64,000 nt of DNA, taken from the NCBI GenBank assembly GCA_001404055.1, contig CXTY01000008.1, forward strand, positions 1-64,000. Direction: 5' to 3'. Source of the stretch: Roseibium album (GTDB lineage: Bacteria > Pseudomonadota > Alphaproteobacteria > Rhizobiales > Stappiaceae). Below, piece after piece: positions 26,090 through 34,974 of the stretch (its first letter is position 1; the number at the start of each line of letters is the position of its first letter). Made by a program: the position numbers and the translations under genes. The notes under the pieces were generated by a model that was given only the letters and a program-made list of their open reading frames with translations, was not told the DNA's origin and did no database searches.

Positions 26090-26246
26090 TTTTCCAACTG
26101 CGGTCTTTGGGCCTTGTTTGGGCCTTACACGTCGTTCGTTTCGGTGAAATCCAAGGTCCGTCCAGGGCCGGATGCTGTTATCATGGATCCAGCGACATCA
26201 AGTGATTTCAACAGGCTGCTGCCGGAAAAAGGGTTACGTTCACCGT

Positions 26247-26275
26247 CTTGAACAATCGACCGATTTTCCTATATT
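26247..26275 (+). promoter_or_regulatory. RpoH (sigma-32) type promoter of htpG
   Basis: CTTGAA at 26247-26252 and CCTATATT at 26268-26275 are separated by 15 bases. This matches the alphaproteobacterial heat-shock promoter form (CTTGAA, then CYTATnT) and lies 46 bases before the htpG start. Confidence 0.75.
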
Positions 26276-26320
26276 CGCTTCGCTTTTGGTTGAGCCGGTA
26301 AAGAACGCGAAGGACGAACG

Positions 26321-28186
26321 ATGAGCGACGACAACAAGAAAACCACATTCTCGTTTCAGACAGAGGTGGGTCAGCTTCTCGATATTGTGGCGAGTTCGCT
26401 TTATTCCAACCGTGAAGTCTTCCTGCGCGAGCTGGTGTCCAATGCGTCGGATGCCTGCGACAAGCTGCGTTATGCCACGCTGACAAATGCTTCCCTGACT
26501 CAAGGACCGGATGATCTGGCGATCACGCTGGAGATCGATAGCAAGGCCAGGACGCTTTCGGTGGCGGACAATGGCATCGGGATGAATCATGACGACCTGT
26601 TGGCGACATTGGGAACGATTGCAAAATCGGGAACCGGGGCGTTCCTGGAGGCGCTCAAATCCGAAGAAAAAGATCAGGTCGGTCTGATTGGCCAATTCGG
26701 CGTCGGGTTCTATTCGGCCTTTATGGTTGCCGAACGCGTGGATGTGCTGACGCGCAAGGCTGGTGAAGAGGATAGTTGGTTCTGGTCATCGGACGGGAAA
26801 GGTGAGTTCACCATCGAGCCGGGCAACCGGGAAACCTGCGGCACCACCGTTCTGTTGCAAATGAAAAAGGATGCCAAGGAATTTCTGGAAGAGGCGCGGA
26901 TCAAGCACATTGTTCGCACCTATTCCGACCACATCAGCTTTCCGGTGAAACTTGGCGATGACCGACTGAATTCGGCAGCCGCAATCTGGACGCGCCCGTC
27001 TAAAGAGATCACCAAGGAACAATACACCGAGTTCTACCACCACACAGCGCACGCCTTCGATGAGCCATGGCATGTCATGCACAACCAGATCGAGGGTGCC
27101 GTCAACCATACGACCCTGCTGTTCGTCCCCTCTGCCGCCCCTTTTGATTTGTTCGATGCCGAGCGCAAGAGCCATGTGAAGCTTTACGTAAACCGGGTAT
27201 TCATCTCCGACACGACAAAAGATCTGATCCCGACATATTTGCGGTTCTTGCGCGGTATCGTTGATTCACAGGACCTGTCCTTGAACGTCTCCCGCGAGAT
27301 GCTTCAGACAGATCCTATGTTGGTGAGGATCAAGACGTCGATCACCAAAAAAGTCCTGAGCGAACTGAAGAAAAAAGCCAACAAGGCTCCAGAGGACTAT
27401 GCAGCGTTCTGGGGCAACTTCGGTGCGGTTCTGAAAGAGGGACTGGTTGAAGATGTCGCTTTGCGCGACCGTATCCTGGAAGTCTGCCGCTTTTCCTCTA
27501 CTTACAGCAGTGCCCTTACCAGCTTGAGCGACTACGTCGGCCGCTGCAAGGAAGGGCAGGACGCCATCTACTACATTTCCGGAGAAGATGCTGCCAAGAT
27601 AGAGCACTCTCCGCATCTTGAAGGTTTCAAGGCCAAGGGTGTCGAAGTGCTGCTGTTGTCCGATCACGTGGATGAGTTCTGGCTGCAGCATGTCACGGAA
27701 TTTGAGGGCAAGCCGTTCAAGTCGATCACGCGCGGGGCCCCGGATCTGGACAAGATCAATTCTGATAAGGAAACGGATGACGACAAGGACGAAGCAGAGT
27801 CGGAAGGCCTGACAGCGCTGATCGCGTCGATCAAGCTGGAGCTGGGCGATTTGGTAAAGGATGTACGTCCCTCCAAGCGTCTTACGGACAGCCCTGTATG
27901 CCTGATTGCCGATGACGGGGATATGGATGTCAATCTTGAAAGACTGCTCAAAAAACACGGACAACTGCAGCAAGGCATGCCGCGTGTGCTTGAGCTGAAC
28001 CCGACCCATCAGATCATTCTGAAGCTCGCCGAGCGCGCCAATTCGGATGACGCCAATTCAGATGACCTTTTGACGGACGCAGCCCATTTGCTGTTGGACC
28101 AGGCGCGGATTGTCGAAGGAGAAGACCCGCTGGAACCGGCTGAGTTTGTTCGGCGTATGGGAGTCGTGATGGCAAAGGCACTGTGA
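26321..28186 (+). CDS. htpG: molecular chaperone HtpG (Hsp90)
   Basis: Cytoplasmic ATP-dependent chaperone dimer of 621 residues, the usual bacterial Hsp90 length. GHKL ATPase motifs are clear: ELVSNASDACDKLR (about 38-51), VADNGIGM (about 85), GTIAKSGT and GQFGVGFYSAFMVA. The middle domain has the catalytic Arg region SLNVSREMLQ, and the C-terminal dimerisation part ends in VRRMGVVMAKAL without a eukaryotic MEEVD tail. SD GAAGGA precedes the ATG, and an RpoH-type promoter lies upstream. It is a housekeeping gene, unrelated to its catabolic neighbours. Confidence 0.97.
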   Translation: MSDDNKKTTFSFQTEVGQLLDIVASSLYSNREVFLRELVSNASDACDKLRYATLTNASLTQGPDDLAITLEIDSKARTLSVADNGIGMNHDDLLATLGTIAKSGTGAFLEALKSEEKDQVGLIGQFGVGFYSAFMVAERVDVLTRKAGEEDSWFWSSDGKGEFTIEPGNRETCGTTVLLQMKKDAKEFLEEARIKHIVRTYSDHISFPVKLGDDRLNSAAAIWTRPSKEITKEQYTEFYHHTAHAFDEPWHVMHNQIEGAVNHTTLLFVPSAAPFDLFDAERKSHVKLYVNRVFISDTTKDLIPTYLRFLRGIVDSQDLSLNVSREMLQTDPMLVRIKTSITKKVLSELKKKANKAPEDYAAFWGNFGAVLKEGLVEDVALRDRILEVCRFSSTYSSALTSLSDYVGRCKEGQDAIYYISGEDAAKIEHSPHLEGFKAKGVEVLLLSDHVDEFWLQHVTEFEGKPFKSITRGAPDLDKINSDKETDDDKDEAESEGLTALIASIKLELGDLVKDVRPSKRLTDSPVCLIADDGDMDVNLERLLKKHGQLQQGMPRVLELNPTHQIILKLAERANSDDANSDDLLTDAAHLLLDQARIVEGEDPLEPAEFVRRMGVVMAKAL

Positions 28187-28724
28187 TTTCTCACAGGCTT
28201 CTATCGGTTTGTTTTCCGCCCAACCGACCCGAATAGCGATGATTCCAACAAGAAGCGCCTGAATTAGGAGAAGGGCGCTTCACTCGTCGCGCGGCAAATT
28301 GAGATAAGTATATCCGATGCCCTCAGACGGCACTGCTCCGCTCCGACCTTGGCGAGTGTAAAACAGCAATGATCGACAGTAACTTCGTTTTACGCGAACG
28401 TCAGAAATGCGGGAAGCGGACTATCGCGAAAGATTATTGGAATGTTCGAAATGGGTCGATACTAGCCGCGCTATCGATCATTGCGAATGCCCGATTTGTG
28501 GCTTGAATTATAGAACCTTTCAACCAGCGGCCGGCTTCAAAATAGCCTGTCGGGGCCCAGCCAGTGTAATGTCGGTCGCTAGCGTAATTCCGTAACAGGA
28601 ATTGTATGCGGCGCTTTCAAATTCAGATGGACCAAAAAAAACTTGCAGGTCTTTAAGCAGGAGCAAATTGGAGAGGGCTCTTCTTGAGGTATCCAAATTG
28701 CCTGTGTAAACAACTGCGCACCCG
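28187..28724. other. intergenic region downstream of htpG
   Basis: These 538 bases hold no supported gene. A small hairpin straddles the htpG stop (28181-28186 with 28191-28196) and a second lies at 28253-28280 (7-bp arms AAGCGCC/GGCGCTT); both are weak terminator candidates. An open frame at 28407-28595 has a CxxxxCPIC zinc-ribbon-like stretch but no body and no good ribosome site, so it may be a remnant. The 3' end of the LysR transcript also lies here. Confidence 0.5.
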
Positions 28725-29633
28725 TCATGTCGTCGTTTCCTGATTGAGAATTGCGGCGAGCTGGTTGGCGAACCTTGCGGAGGCAACAGATAGTGTTCTG
28801 CCCTTCATCTGCATCAGCGTGAGGTTGCCGTAGGCCACATCGTTTTTGGGAAGCGCGCGAAAAACGAGGCGGTCGTCGCCGTTTAGATTGAGGCCTATCG
28901 GAAACTGAAAGCCGACCGCATGTTCCTGCTGGACATAATGGCGCATGAACTCAAAGGAATCGGCTTCAGCAATAGGCTCGAGTTTTTGAGACATGCGGCT
29001 GACTGCGATGTCCAAAAGGAAGCGGATGCCAATTCTTTTTGGTGGAACGACATGAGGGAACCCGAGACAATCTCTCAAGCGAAGGTTCGCTTTCCCAACC
29101 AGGGGATGGTCCTTGGCCATGACGACGAAAACCGGCTGTTCGGAGGAAAGAAGGACGTCAAAGTCACCGAGATGCACAGGCTCGAAAACAAGAGCCAGGT
29201 CACTCTGGTAGGAACGTAAATCTTCTTCAGCAGCTTCGCGATCGCCCACCTGGACCGAGAATGAAACGCCGGGATGCTCCGCGCGATAGGCGGCTATCTG
29301 CGCAGGCATGAAATAGGGTTGAAGAGCCTGTGAACAGGCAATACTGACATGGCCACGCCGCAGTCCCGACAGGTCCGCAACCTGACTTCGCACCCTGTCC
29401 AAATCCGCGACCTGCCCACGTATATGCTGGATAAGCAGCTCACCAGCAGGATTGAGCCTGACACCGCGTGGCAAGCGCTCAAAAATAGGGGCGCCAAATT
29501 CCACTTCAAAACCCTGAATTCGCCTGTTCAGAGCAGAAGAGGTGATGTTCATGTCCTCGGCTGCCTTCCGAATTGAACCCGCTTTTGAAACGGCTTCTAT
29601 CAGTATGAGTGTCTGAAGGTGTTTCATTTTCAA
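28725..29633 (-). CDS. LysR-family transcriptional regulator
   Basis: Regulator of 302 residues with an N-terminal winged helix-turn-helix (about residues 5-65; GSIRKAAEDMNITSSALNRRI) and a periplasmic-binding-protein-like effector domain (about 95-295). It is divergent from the dipeptide-type ABC/atzF operon across 130 bases that contain a TGCTG-N9-CAGCA box, the T-N11-A form of LysR sites. It therefore probably controls that operon, perhaps with nitrogen status or a ureide as signal; the effector is not known. Confidence 0.9.
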   Translation of the reverse strand: MKMKHLQTLILIEAVSKAGSIRKAAEDMNITSSALNRRIQGFEVEFGAPIFERLPRGVRLNPAGELLIQHIRGQVADLDRVRSQVADLSGLRRGHVSIACSQALQPYFMPAQIAAYRAEHPGVSFSVQVGDREAAEEDLRSYQSDLALVFEPVHLGDFDVLLSSEQPVFVVMAKDHPLVGKANLRLRDCLGFPHVVPPKRIGIRFLLDIAVSRMSQKLEPIAEADSFEFMRHYVQQEHAVGFQFPIGLNLNGDDRLVFRALPKNDVAYGNLTLMQMKGRTLSVASARFANQLAAILNQETTT

Positions 29634-29647
29634 TGCCTTAGAATTAA

Positions 29648-29666
29648 TGCTGCAAAAAATTCAGCA
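29648..29666. promoter_or_regulatory. LysR-type operator
   Basis: TGCTG at 29648-29652 and CAGCA at 29662-29666 form a perfect inverted repeat with a nine-base A/T-rich spacer, matching the T-N11-A rule. It sits just upstream of the LysR start and 98 bases before the ABC receptor gene, the normal place for an autoregulatory/activation site. Confidence 0.65.
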
Positions 29667-29763
29667 CAAAGATGCAAAAATAGCAATAGAAGTACTCACT
29701 AAAGCCGATCATCGTGAAGTCCTTGGGAAGGGCAGCTCTCCTTCCATCACAAAGGGGACAAAG

Positions 29764-31389
29764 ATGACGTATGAAACTTCCAGGCGAGGATTTTTGACCG
29801 GTGCAGGCGCAACTGCACTGGGGGTATCAGTTCTTCCATTTTTAAAAGTCCTGCCAGCTTCCGCCGCCGGTAGTGACGTTGTCGTCGCCGTGACCGGACA
29901 GACTATCAACAGCCTCGACATTCACCGTTCTGGCACCAACCGCCCAAGCTACCAGGTCGCCGTCAACGTTTACGACCGACTGGTTAGCTTCGGGACCAAA
30001 ACGCTTGAAGACGGCAGCCTTTCCTACGATTATTCGGTGATTGAACCGGAGGCTGCCGAGAGCTGGGAGTTTGCAGATGATGGCATGGCCATTGTCTTCA
30101 AGTTGCGTCCTGAAGGAAAATTCCAGGACGGGTCCCCGATCACCGCTGCCGATGTGAAATGGTCCTTCGATCGCGCCGTCAGTGTGGGCGGTTTTCCGAC
30201 TGTTCAAATGAAAGCTGGCTCTCTTGAAAAGCCGGAACAATTCGAAGTTGTCGACGACTTCACTTTCAAGATCAATCTCCTGCGCAAGTCCAAGCTGACC
30301 TTGCCTGATCTTGCTGTCCCGGTTCCCATGATCATCAATTCAAAAGTCGCACTTGAGCACGCAACAGAAGATGATCCCTGGGCCACGGAATATCTCCACA
30401 AGAACCCAGCTGGATCGGGGGCGTTCAAGGTTGCTGCTTGGAAACCTGGTGAGCAACTGGTCTATGAGCGGAATGACAACTGGACGTCCGGTCCTGTTCC
30501 AGCGGTAAAAAGAGTCGTCTTGCGGGAAGTGCCAAGTCCAGCAACCAGACGTGCACTTCTGGAGCGCGGCGATGTAAACATGTCCTTCAACATGCCGAAC
30601 AAGGATGCGAAGGAGCTGTCTTCAGCTGACGACATAACCGTTGCCACGACACCGGTCGAAAACGCAATTTATTGTCTGTGTCCCAACCTTTCCTTTGAAC
30701 CTTTCAAAGACAAGAAAGTTCGTCAGGCGATTGCATGGTCTGTTCCATATGAAGACGTCTTTCAGACGGCTGCCTATGGCCGCGGTGCACCAATGTGGGG
30801 AGGAGCGGGAAGCAGCCCCGAAGAAATAGCCTGGCCTCAAAAATTTCCCTATTCAACAGATCTCGACAAGGCCAAGGCTTTGCTGGAGGAAGCCGGGCTT
30901 GGCGGCGGTTTTGAAGTCCCATTGTCGATTTCTCTCTCTCAGGCCGACTGGATGGAGCCGACAGCACTTCTGATCCAGGAAAATCTCGCCAAGATTGGCA
31001 TCAAGGCCACAATCGAGAAAATTCCGGGTGCCAACTGGCGTACTGCTTCCCTGGTCGAAAAACGACTGCCGCTTCATCTTGAAACATTTGGCGGCTGGTT
31101 GAATTACCCCTGCTACTATTTCTTCTGGGCCTATCTGGAAGGACACCTCTTCAATTCCTCGAATTACCGAAACGAGGAAATTGAAACACTGACGGCAGAG
31201 ACACTGCACATGTCGGTCGAGGATCCGGAATACGCGCCCAAAATCAAGCGCATGATCGAAATAGCCTGGGATGAAGTCCCAAGAATCGCGTTGTGGCAGC
31301 CCGCACTCAATGTCGGGACCCGAGAGGTGGCTGGATATGAATACTGGTTCCACCGTCAGCTCGATGTGCGCGGACTGAAGAAGGCTTGA
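29764..31389 (+). CDS. dipeptide-type ABC transporter substrate-binding protein (Tat signal)
   Basis: Periplasmic receptor of the DppA/OppA class (SBP_bac_5), 541 residues. The N terminus carries a twin-arginine signal (TSRRGFLTGAGATALG). The body has YDRLVSFG, EPEAAESWEFADDG, the family signature ITAADVKWSFDRA and LNPAGSGAFKV-like NPAGSGAFKV. An upstream in-frame extension (39 codons) is rejected because the signal begins at 29764. Ligands of this class range from peptides to nickel and nitrogen heterocycles. The linked allophanate hydrolase suggests a nitrogen-rich, urea-like or amide compound. Confidence 0.9.
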   Translation: MTYETSRRGFLTGAGATALGVSVLPFLKVLPASAAGSDVVVAVTGQTINSLDIHRSGTNRPSYQVAVNVYDRLVSFGTKTLEDGSLSYDYSVIEPEAAESWEFADDGMAIVFKLRPEGKFQDGSPITAADVKWSFDRAVSVGGFPTVQMKAGSLEKPEQFEVVDDFTFKINLLRKSKLTLPDLAVPVPMIINSKVALEHATEDDPWATEYLHKNPAGSGAFKVAAWKPGEQLVYERNDNWTSGPVPAVKRVVLREVPSPATRRALLERGDVNMSFNMPNKDAKELSSADDITVATTPVENAIYCLCPNLSFEPFKDKKVRQAIAWSVPYEDVFQTAAYGRGAPMWGGAGSSPEEIAWPQKFPYSTDLDKAKALLEEAGLGGGFEVPLSISLSQADWMEPTALLIQENLAKIGIKATIEKIPGANWRTASLVEKRLPLHLETFGGWLNYPCYYFFWAYLEGHLFNSSNYRNEEIETLTAETLHMSVEDPEYAPKIKRMIEIAWDEVPRIALWQPALNVGTREVAGYEYWFHRQLDVRGLKKA

Positions 31390-31394
31390 AGGTC

Positions 31395-32420
31395 ATGACC
31401 GGGCGCCTTGCAACAGTCGGACTAAGGATCACTCATTCCATTCCCGTGATCCTGGGGGTCGTCGTGGTCAGCTTTTTGCTGACCCGGGCCCTTCCGGGAG
31501 ACCCTGCGGTGTATTTCGCGGGTCCTGCTGCAGACGCGGCTTCGATTGCGCAGATCCGCACGGCGCTTGGACTGGACAAGCCCTTACCTGAACAGTTTCT
31601 GATTTATGCGACAGATGTTTTGCGAGGGGATTTCGGCCAATCGATTTCGACGGGGCAACCGGTTTCCGAGGACCTTGCCAATCGCTTGCCAGCATCTCTT
31701 GAGTTGACCCTGACAGCCTTGTTGTTGTCCTGTGCAATTGCCATTCCCATTGGCGTGCTGGCCGCAACCCGTCCGGGTTCTGCAGTCGATCATCTATGTC
31801 GTATTCTGGTTACAGCTGGCGTGTCCCTGCCGACTTTCTTCACCGGTGTTGTACTGATTTATGTCTTCTACTACCTGTTAGGAATCGCTCCATCGCCGCT
31901 TGGGCGTCTGGACTTCATCTACATCGAACCGGATCATGTAACAGGGTTCTACCTGATCGATGCAGCTATTGCCGGGGACTGGGAAACCTGGCTTGCAGCA
32001 TTGAAACAACTTGTCCTTCCTGCAGTGACGTTGGCCCTATTCACGCTGGCACCGCTTGCACGCATGACAAGGGCTGCCATGTTGAGCGCCTTGTCTTCGG
32101 ACTACATCCGAACCGCACGTGCATCTGGACTGACGGACAACAAGGTTCTTTTCACCTACGCCTTCCGGAACGCTCTACTACCAGTCATCACGACCCTTGG
32201 TATGGTCTTCTCTTTCACGCTTGGCGCCAATGTGTTGGTTGAAAAAGTTTTTGCCTGGCCCGGCATCGGGTCCTACGCCGTGGAAGCACTGGTCGTGTCA
32301 GACTACGCAGCTGTCCAGGGGTTTGTTCTTGCCATGGCACTGTTGTTCGTCGCTCTCAATCTGATCATTGATCTGACCTATTCGATGATCGACCCGAGAA
32401 TAGGGTTCGAAGCAAAATGA
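31395..32420 (+). CDS. dipeptide-type ABC transporter permease (DppB family)
   Basis: Inner-membrane permease of 341 residues with six predicted helices. Typical DppB segments are the N-terminal LTRALPGDPA followed by LGLDKPLPEQF, and the EAA-like coupling loop YIRTARASGLTDNKVLFTYAFRNAL. The ATG at 31395 is preferred. A TTG at 31386 overlapping the receptor stop would add three residues and is also possible. It overlaps the DppC-type gene by four bases. Confidence 0.9.
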   Translation: MTGRLATVGLRITHSIPVILGVVVVSFLLTRALPGDPAVYFAGPAADAASIAQIRTALGLDKPLPEQFLIYATDVLRGDFGQSISTGQPVSEDLANRLPASLELTLTALLLSCAIAIPIGVLAATRPGSAVDHLCRILVTAGVSLPTFFTGVVLIYVFYYLLGIAPSPLGRLDFIYIEPDHVTGFYLIDAAIAGDWETWLAALKQLVLPAVTLALFTLAPLARMTRAAMLSALSSDYIRTARASGLTDNKVLFTYAFRNALLPVITTLGMVFSFTLGANVLVEKVFAWPGIGSYAVEALVVSDYAAVQGFVLAMALLFVALNLIIDLTYSMIDPRIGFEAK

Positions 32421-33301
32421 CGGACGTTGTTTCAAATTCGGTTCCACCCACCCGAAATCATGGTGCGCTCGACCACTTCCTGTATGTTCTCAGGTCAAAT
32501 CCGGTCACATTGTTGGCCTTCATGATGCTGGCCGTCTTGCTGGTTGCCGCCTTGGTTGGTCCTGCAATCACGCCATATGATCCGTTGACGTCCAACGCCG
32601 CCATCGCGCTTCAGCCGCCGTCTCTGGATCACTGGTTTGGCACGGACAATCTGGGCCGTGATGTTTTCAGCCGCGTGATCGTTGCGACGCGACTTGATCT
32701 GGCAATTTCCGTTGCCGCCGTCGCGTTATCGTTTGTCATCGGGTCCTTGCTCGGCAGCATTGCGGGTTACTGGGGCGGATGGCTGGATTCGGTCTTGAAC
32801 AGGCTGTTCGACACCATCATGGCCTTCCCGCTTTTTGTGCTGGCGATGGGAATTGTCGCGGCGCTTGGGAATACGGTCGAAAACATCGTTTACGCCACGG
32901 CTGTTATCAATATTCCATTCTATGCCCGCCTGGTTCGCGCAGAGGTCAACATCCGCCGGGAGGCCGGGTTTACCCAGGCAGCAAAATTATCTGGCAACTC
33001 GGACATTCGGGTGCTCGCTCTTCACATCTTTCCCAACGCTCTACCGCCGATGATGGTTCAGGTGTCGCTCAATCTCGGTTGGGCCATCCTGAATGCTGCC
33101 GGCCTCAGCTTCATTGGCCTGGGAGTCCGCCCTCCGACGGCTGAGTGGGGCATCATGGTTGCGGAAGGGGCAAACTTCATCGTTTCCGGCGAATGGTGGT
33201 TGGCCTTGTTCCCTGGTCTTGCGCTGATGTTCGCTGTTTTCACCTTCAATTTATTGGGAGACGGGCTCCGCGACATTGTCGACCCCCGGCAACGCACATG
33301 A
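32417..33301 (+). CDS. dipeptide-type ABC transporter permease (DppC family)
   Basis: Second permease, 294 residues. The N-terminal cytoplasmic stretch leads to a helix at about 30-55, then HWFGTDNLGRDVFSRVI, the DppC signature, and the coupling loop AEVNIRREAGFTQAAKLSGNSD. The C terminus has GLGVRPPTAEWGIMVAEG and FNLLGDGLRDIVDPR, both standard. It overlaps genes on both sides by four bases, which points to tight translational coupling in this operon. Confidence 0.92.
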   Translation: MTDVVSNSVPPTRNHGALDHFLYVLRSNPVTLLAFMMLAVLLVAALVGPAITPYDPLTSNAAIALQPPSLDHWFGTDNLGRDVFSRVIVATRLDLAISVAAVALSFVIGSLLGSIAGYWGGWLDSVLNRLFDTIMAFPLFVLAMGIVAALGNTVENIVYATAVINIPFYARLVRAEVNIRREAGFTQAAKLSGNSDIRVLALHIFPNALPPMMVQVSLNLGWAILNAAGLSFIGLGVRPPTAEWGIMVAEGANFIVSGEWWLALFPGLALMFAVFTFNLLGDGLRDIVDPRQRT

Positions 33302-34950
33302 GCCTTGTTTCGATCAAAGATCTCAAAGTGTCGTTCAAGACCAGACGGGGCAATGTCCAGGCGGTACGCGGCATCTCTCTGGAGGTCGCCAAGGGTGAAG
33401 TTCTTGGGATTGTCGGCGAATCCGGATCCGGAAAATCCGTCACCTCATATGCGCTGATGCGACTCCTGGACAAGGGAGGCAGCATCTCGGGAGGAGACCT
33501 TTCCTATGGTGGTATTGATCTGAAGGCTGCCAGCGAAAATGAGATGAAGGATCTGCGTGGTCGGGAAATTTCCATGATTTTCCAAAACCCGAGAGCGGCC
33601 CTTAATCCGATCCGAAAAGTCGGTCACCAGATTGAGGATGTTTTGTGCCGTCACGCCAAGGCCACCCGGAGCAATGTCAGGTCGGAAGCGATAAAGGCCC
33701 TGGAAGCAGTCAAGATAAACGACGCGGAGCAGCGGTATGACGCCTATCCCTTCGAACTGTCCGGCGGCATGTGCCAACGCGTTGTGATTGCCATCGCCCT
33801 TGCATGCGATCCGAAACTCCTGATCGCAGATGAACCGACAACCGGCCTCGACATTACGACCCAGAAGGCCGTGATGGATCTGATTACCGAACTGATTTCG
33901 GAACGTGACATGAGTGCCCTGGTCATCACGCACGACCTGGGTCTGGCTGCACAATATTGCGACCGGATCGTCGTGATGAAGGATGGCGAGGTGGTCGAGG
34001 AAGGGCAGTCAGATCAGGTTTTCACAGCGCCCAAGCACCAATACACACTGAAACTTGTGGACGCGACGCCGCGCATAGGTGTTTCAGTTCGTGAGCTGCT
34101 ATTGCCTGACCAACGCACGCCCTTTCCGGAATTGAAAAAGGTGGACCTACCCCTTCTGGAGGTCCGTGATCTTACCAAAACGTTTCAGGGAAAATCCGGA
34201 CCGGTGCACGCGGTAAAGGGTGTTTCGTTTACCGTAAAGAAAGGTCAGAGCGTTGGTCTTGTCGGTGAATCCGGTTGTGGCAAGTCAACGACCTCATCGA
34301 TCCTCGCCCGATTGCTTGACCCAACCAGTGGCGAGGTTCTTTTCAATGGAGAAGATCTGTCCAAAACGCCGGCGCGAAAGTTTTCACGTGACCCGCGGAG
34401 AGCCTCCATCCAGATGGTTTTCCAGGACGCGACCGACAGTTTCAATCCTCGACATACTGCCCGTCAGATAATCGGGGAACCGCTGGCCCGGCTCACGCAA
34501 ATGGCGCGAAAGCAGCGCCGGTCACGTGTGGAGGAACTTGCGGTCCTTGTCGGCCTTCCGGTGAAACTGCTTGACCGTTTCCCGCATCAGCTTTCCGGAG
34601 GTCAAAAGGCCCGGGTCGGCATTGCTCGCGCAATCGCGGTTGAACCAGAGTTTCTAATTCTGGACGAACCAACTGCCGCACTCGATGTATCGATACAGGC
34701 GGTGGTGCTGAACCTCCTCGTTGACCTGCGCGCAAGGCTAGGTTTGAGCTTCTTGTTCGTCAGCCATGACCTGCACGTGGTTCGTCTTCTTTGCGACGAG
34801 GTGATCGTCATGAAAGAGGGAAAAATTGTTGAAGCAGGCGCGGCTGAACAGGTGATGACGTCACCCACACACGCCTATACACGAACGCTCCTATCCGCAG
34901 CGCCGCATCCGCCCATTTTGACGGTCCCCACGTCATCAGCTGCCGAATAA
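33298..34950 (+). CDS. fused dipeptide-type ABC transporter ATPase (DppD-DppF)
   Basis: Single polypeptide of 550 residues with two complete ABC domains, so it replaces the separate DppD and DppF subunits. Domain 1 (about 1-265) has Walker A GESGSGKSVT, signature LSGGMCQRVVIAIAL and Walker B LLIADEPTTGLD. Domain 2 (about 285-535) has GESGCGKSTT, LSGGQKARVGIARAI and LILDEPTAALD. Each ends in an oligopeptide-transporter C-terminal extension (HQYTLKLVDA and HAYTRTLLSA). The start at 33298 overlaps the DppC stop; a longer frame into that gene is rejected. Confidence 0.93.
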   Translation: MSLVSIKDLKVSFKTRRGNVQAVRGISLEVAKGEVLGIVGESGSGKSVTSYALMRLLDKGGSISGGDLSYGGIDLKAASENEMKDLRGREISMIFQNPRAALNPIRKVGHQIEDVLCRHAKATRSNVRSEAIKALEAVKINDAEQRYDAYPFELSGGMCQRVVIAIALACDPKLLIADEPTTGLDITTQKAVMDLITELISERDMSALVITHDLGLAAQYCDRIVVMKDGEVVEEGQSDQVFTAPKHQYTLKLVDATPRIGVSVRELLLPDQRTPFPELKKVDLPLLEVRDLTKTFQGKSGPVHAVKGVSFTVKKGQSVGLVGESGCGKSTTSSILARLLDPTSGEVLFNGEDLSKTPARKFSRDPRRASIQMVFQDATDSFNPRHTARQIIGEPLARLTQMARKQRRSRVEELAVLVGLPVKLLDRFPHQLSGGQKARVGIARAIAVEPEFLILDEPTAALDVSIQAVVLNLLVDLRARLGLSFLFVSHDLHVVRLLCDEVIVMKEGKIVEAGAAEQVMTSPTHAYTRTLLSAAPHPPILTVPTSSAAE

Positions 34951-34974
34951 CACCAAATTGGATTGAGGTTTTAG

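Noticed and set aside
28407..28595. 62-codon frame with a CPIC zinc-ribbon-like stretch
   Set aside because: Too short for any family I can name and lacking translation signals; at most a remnant.
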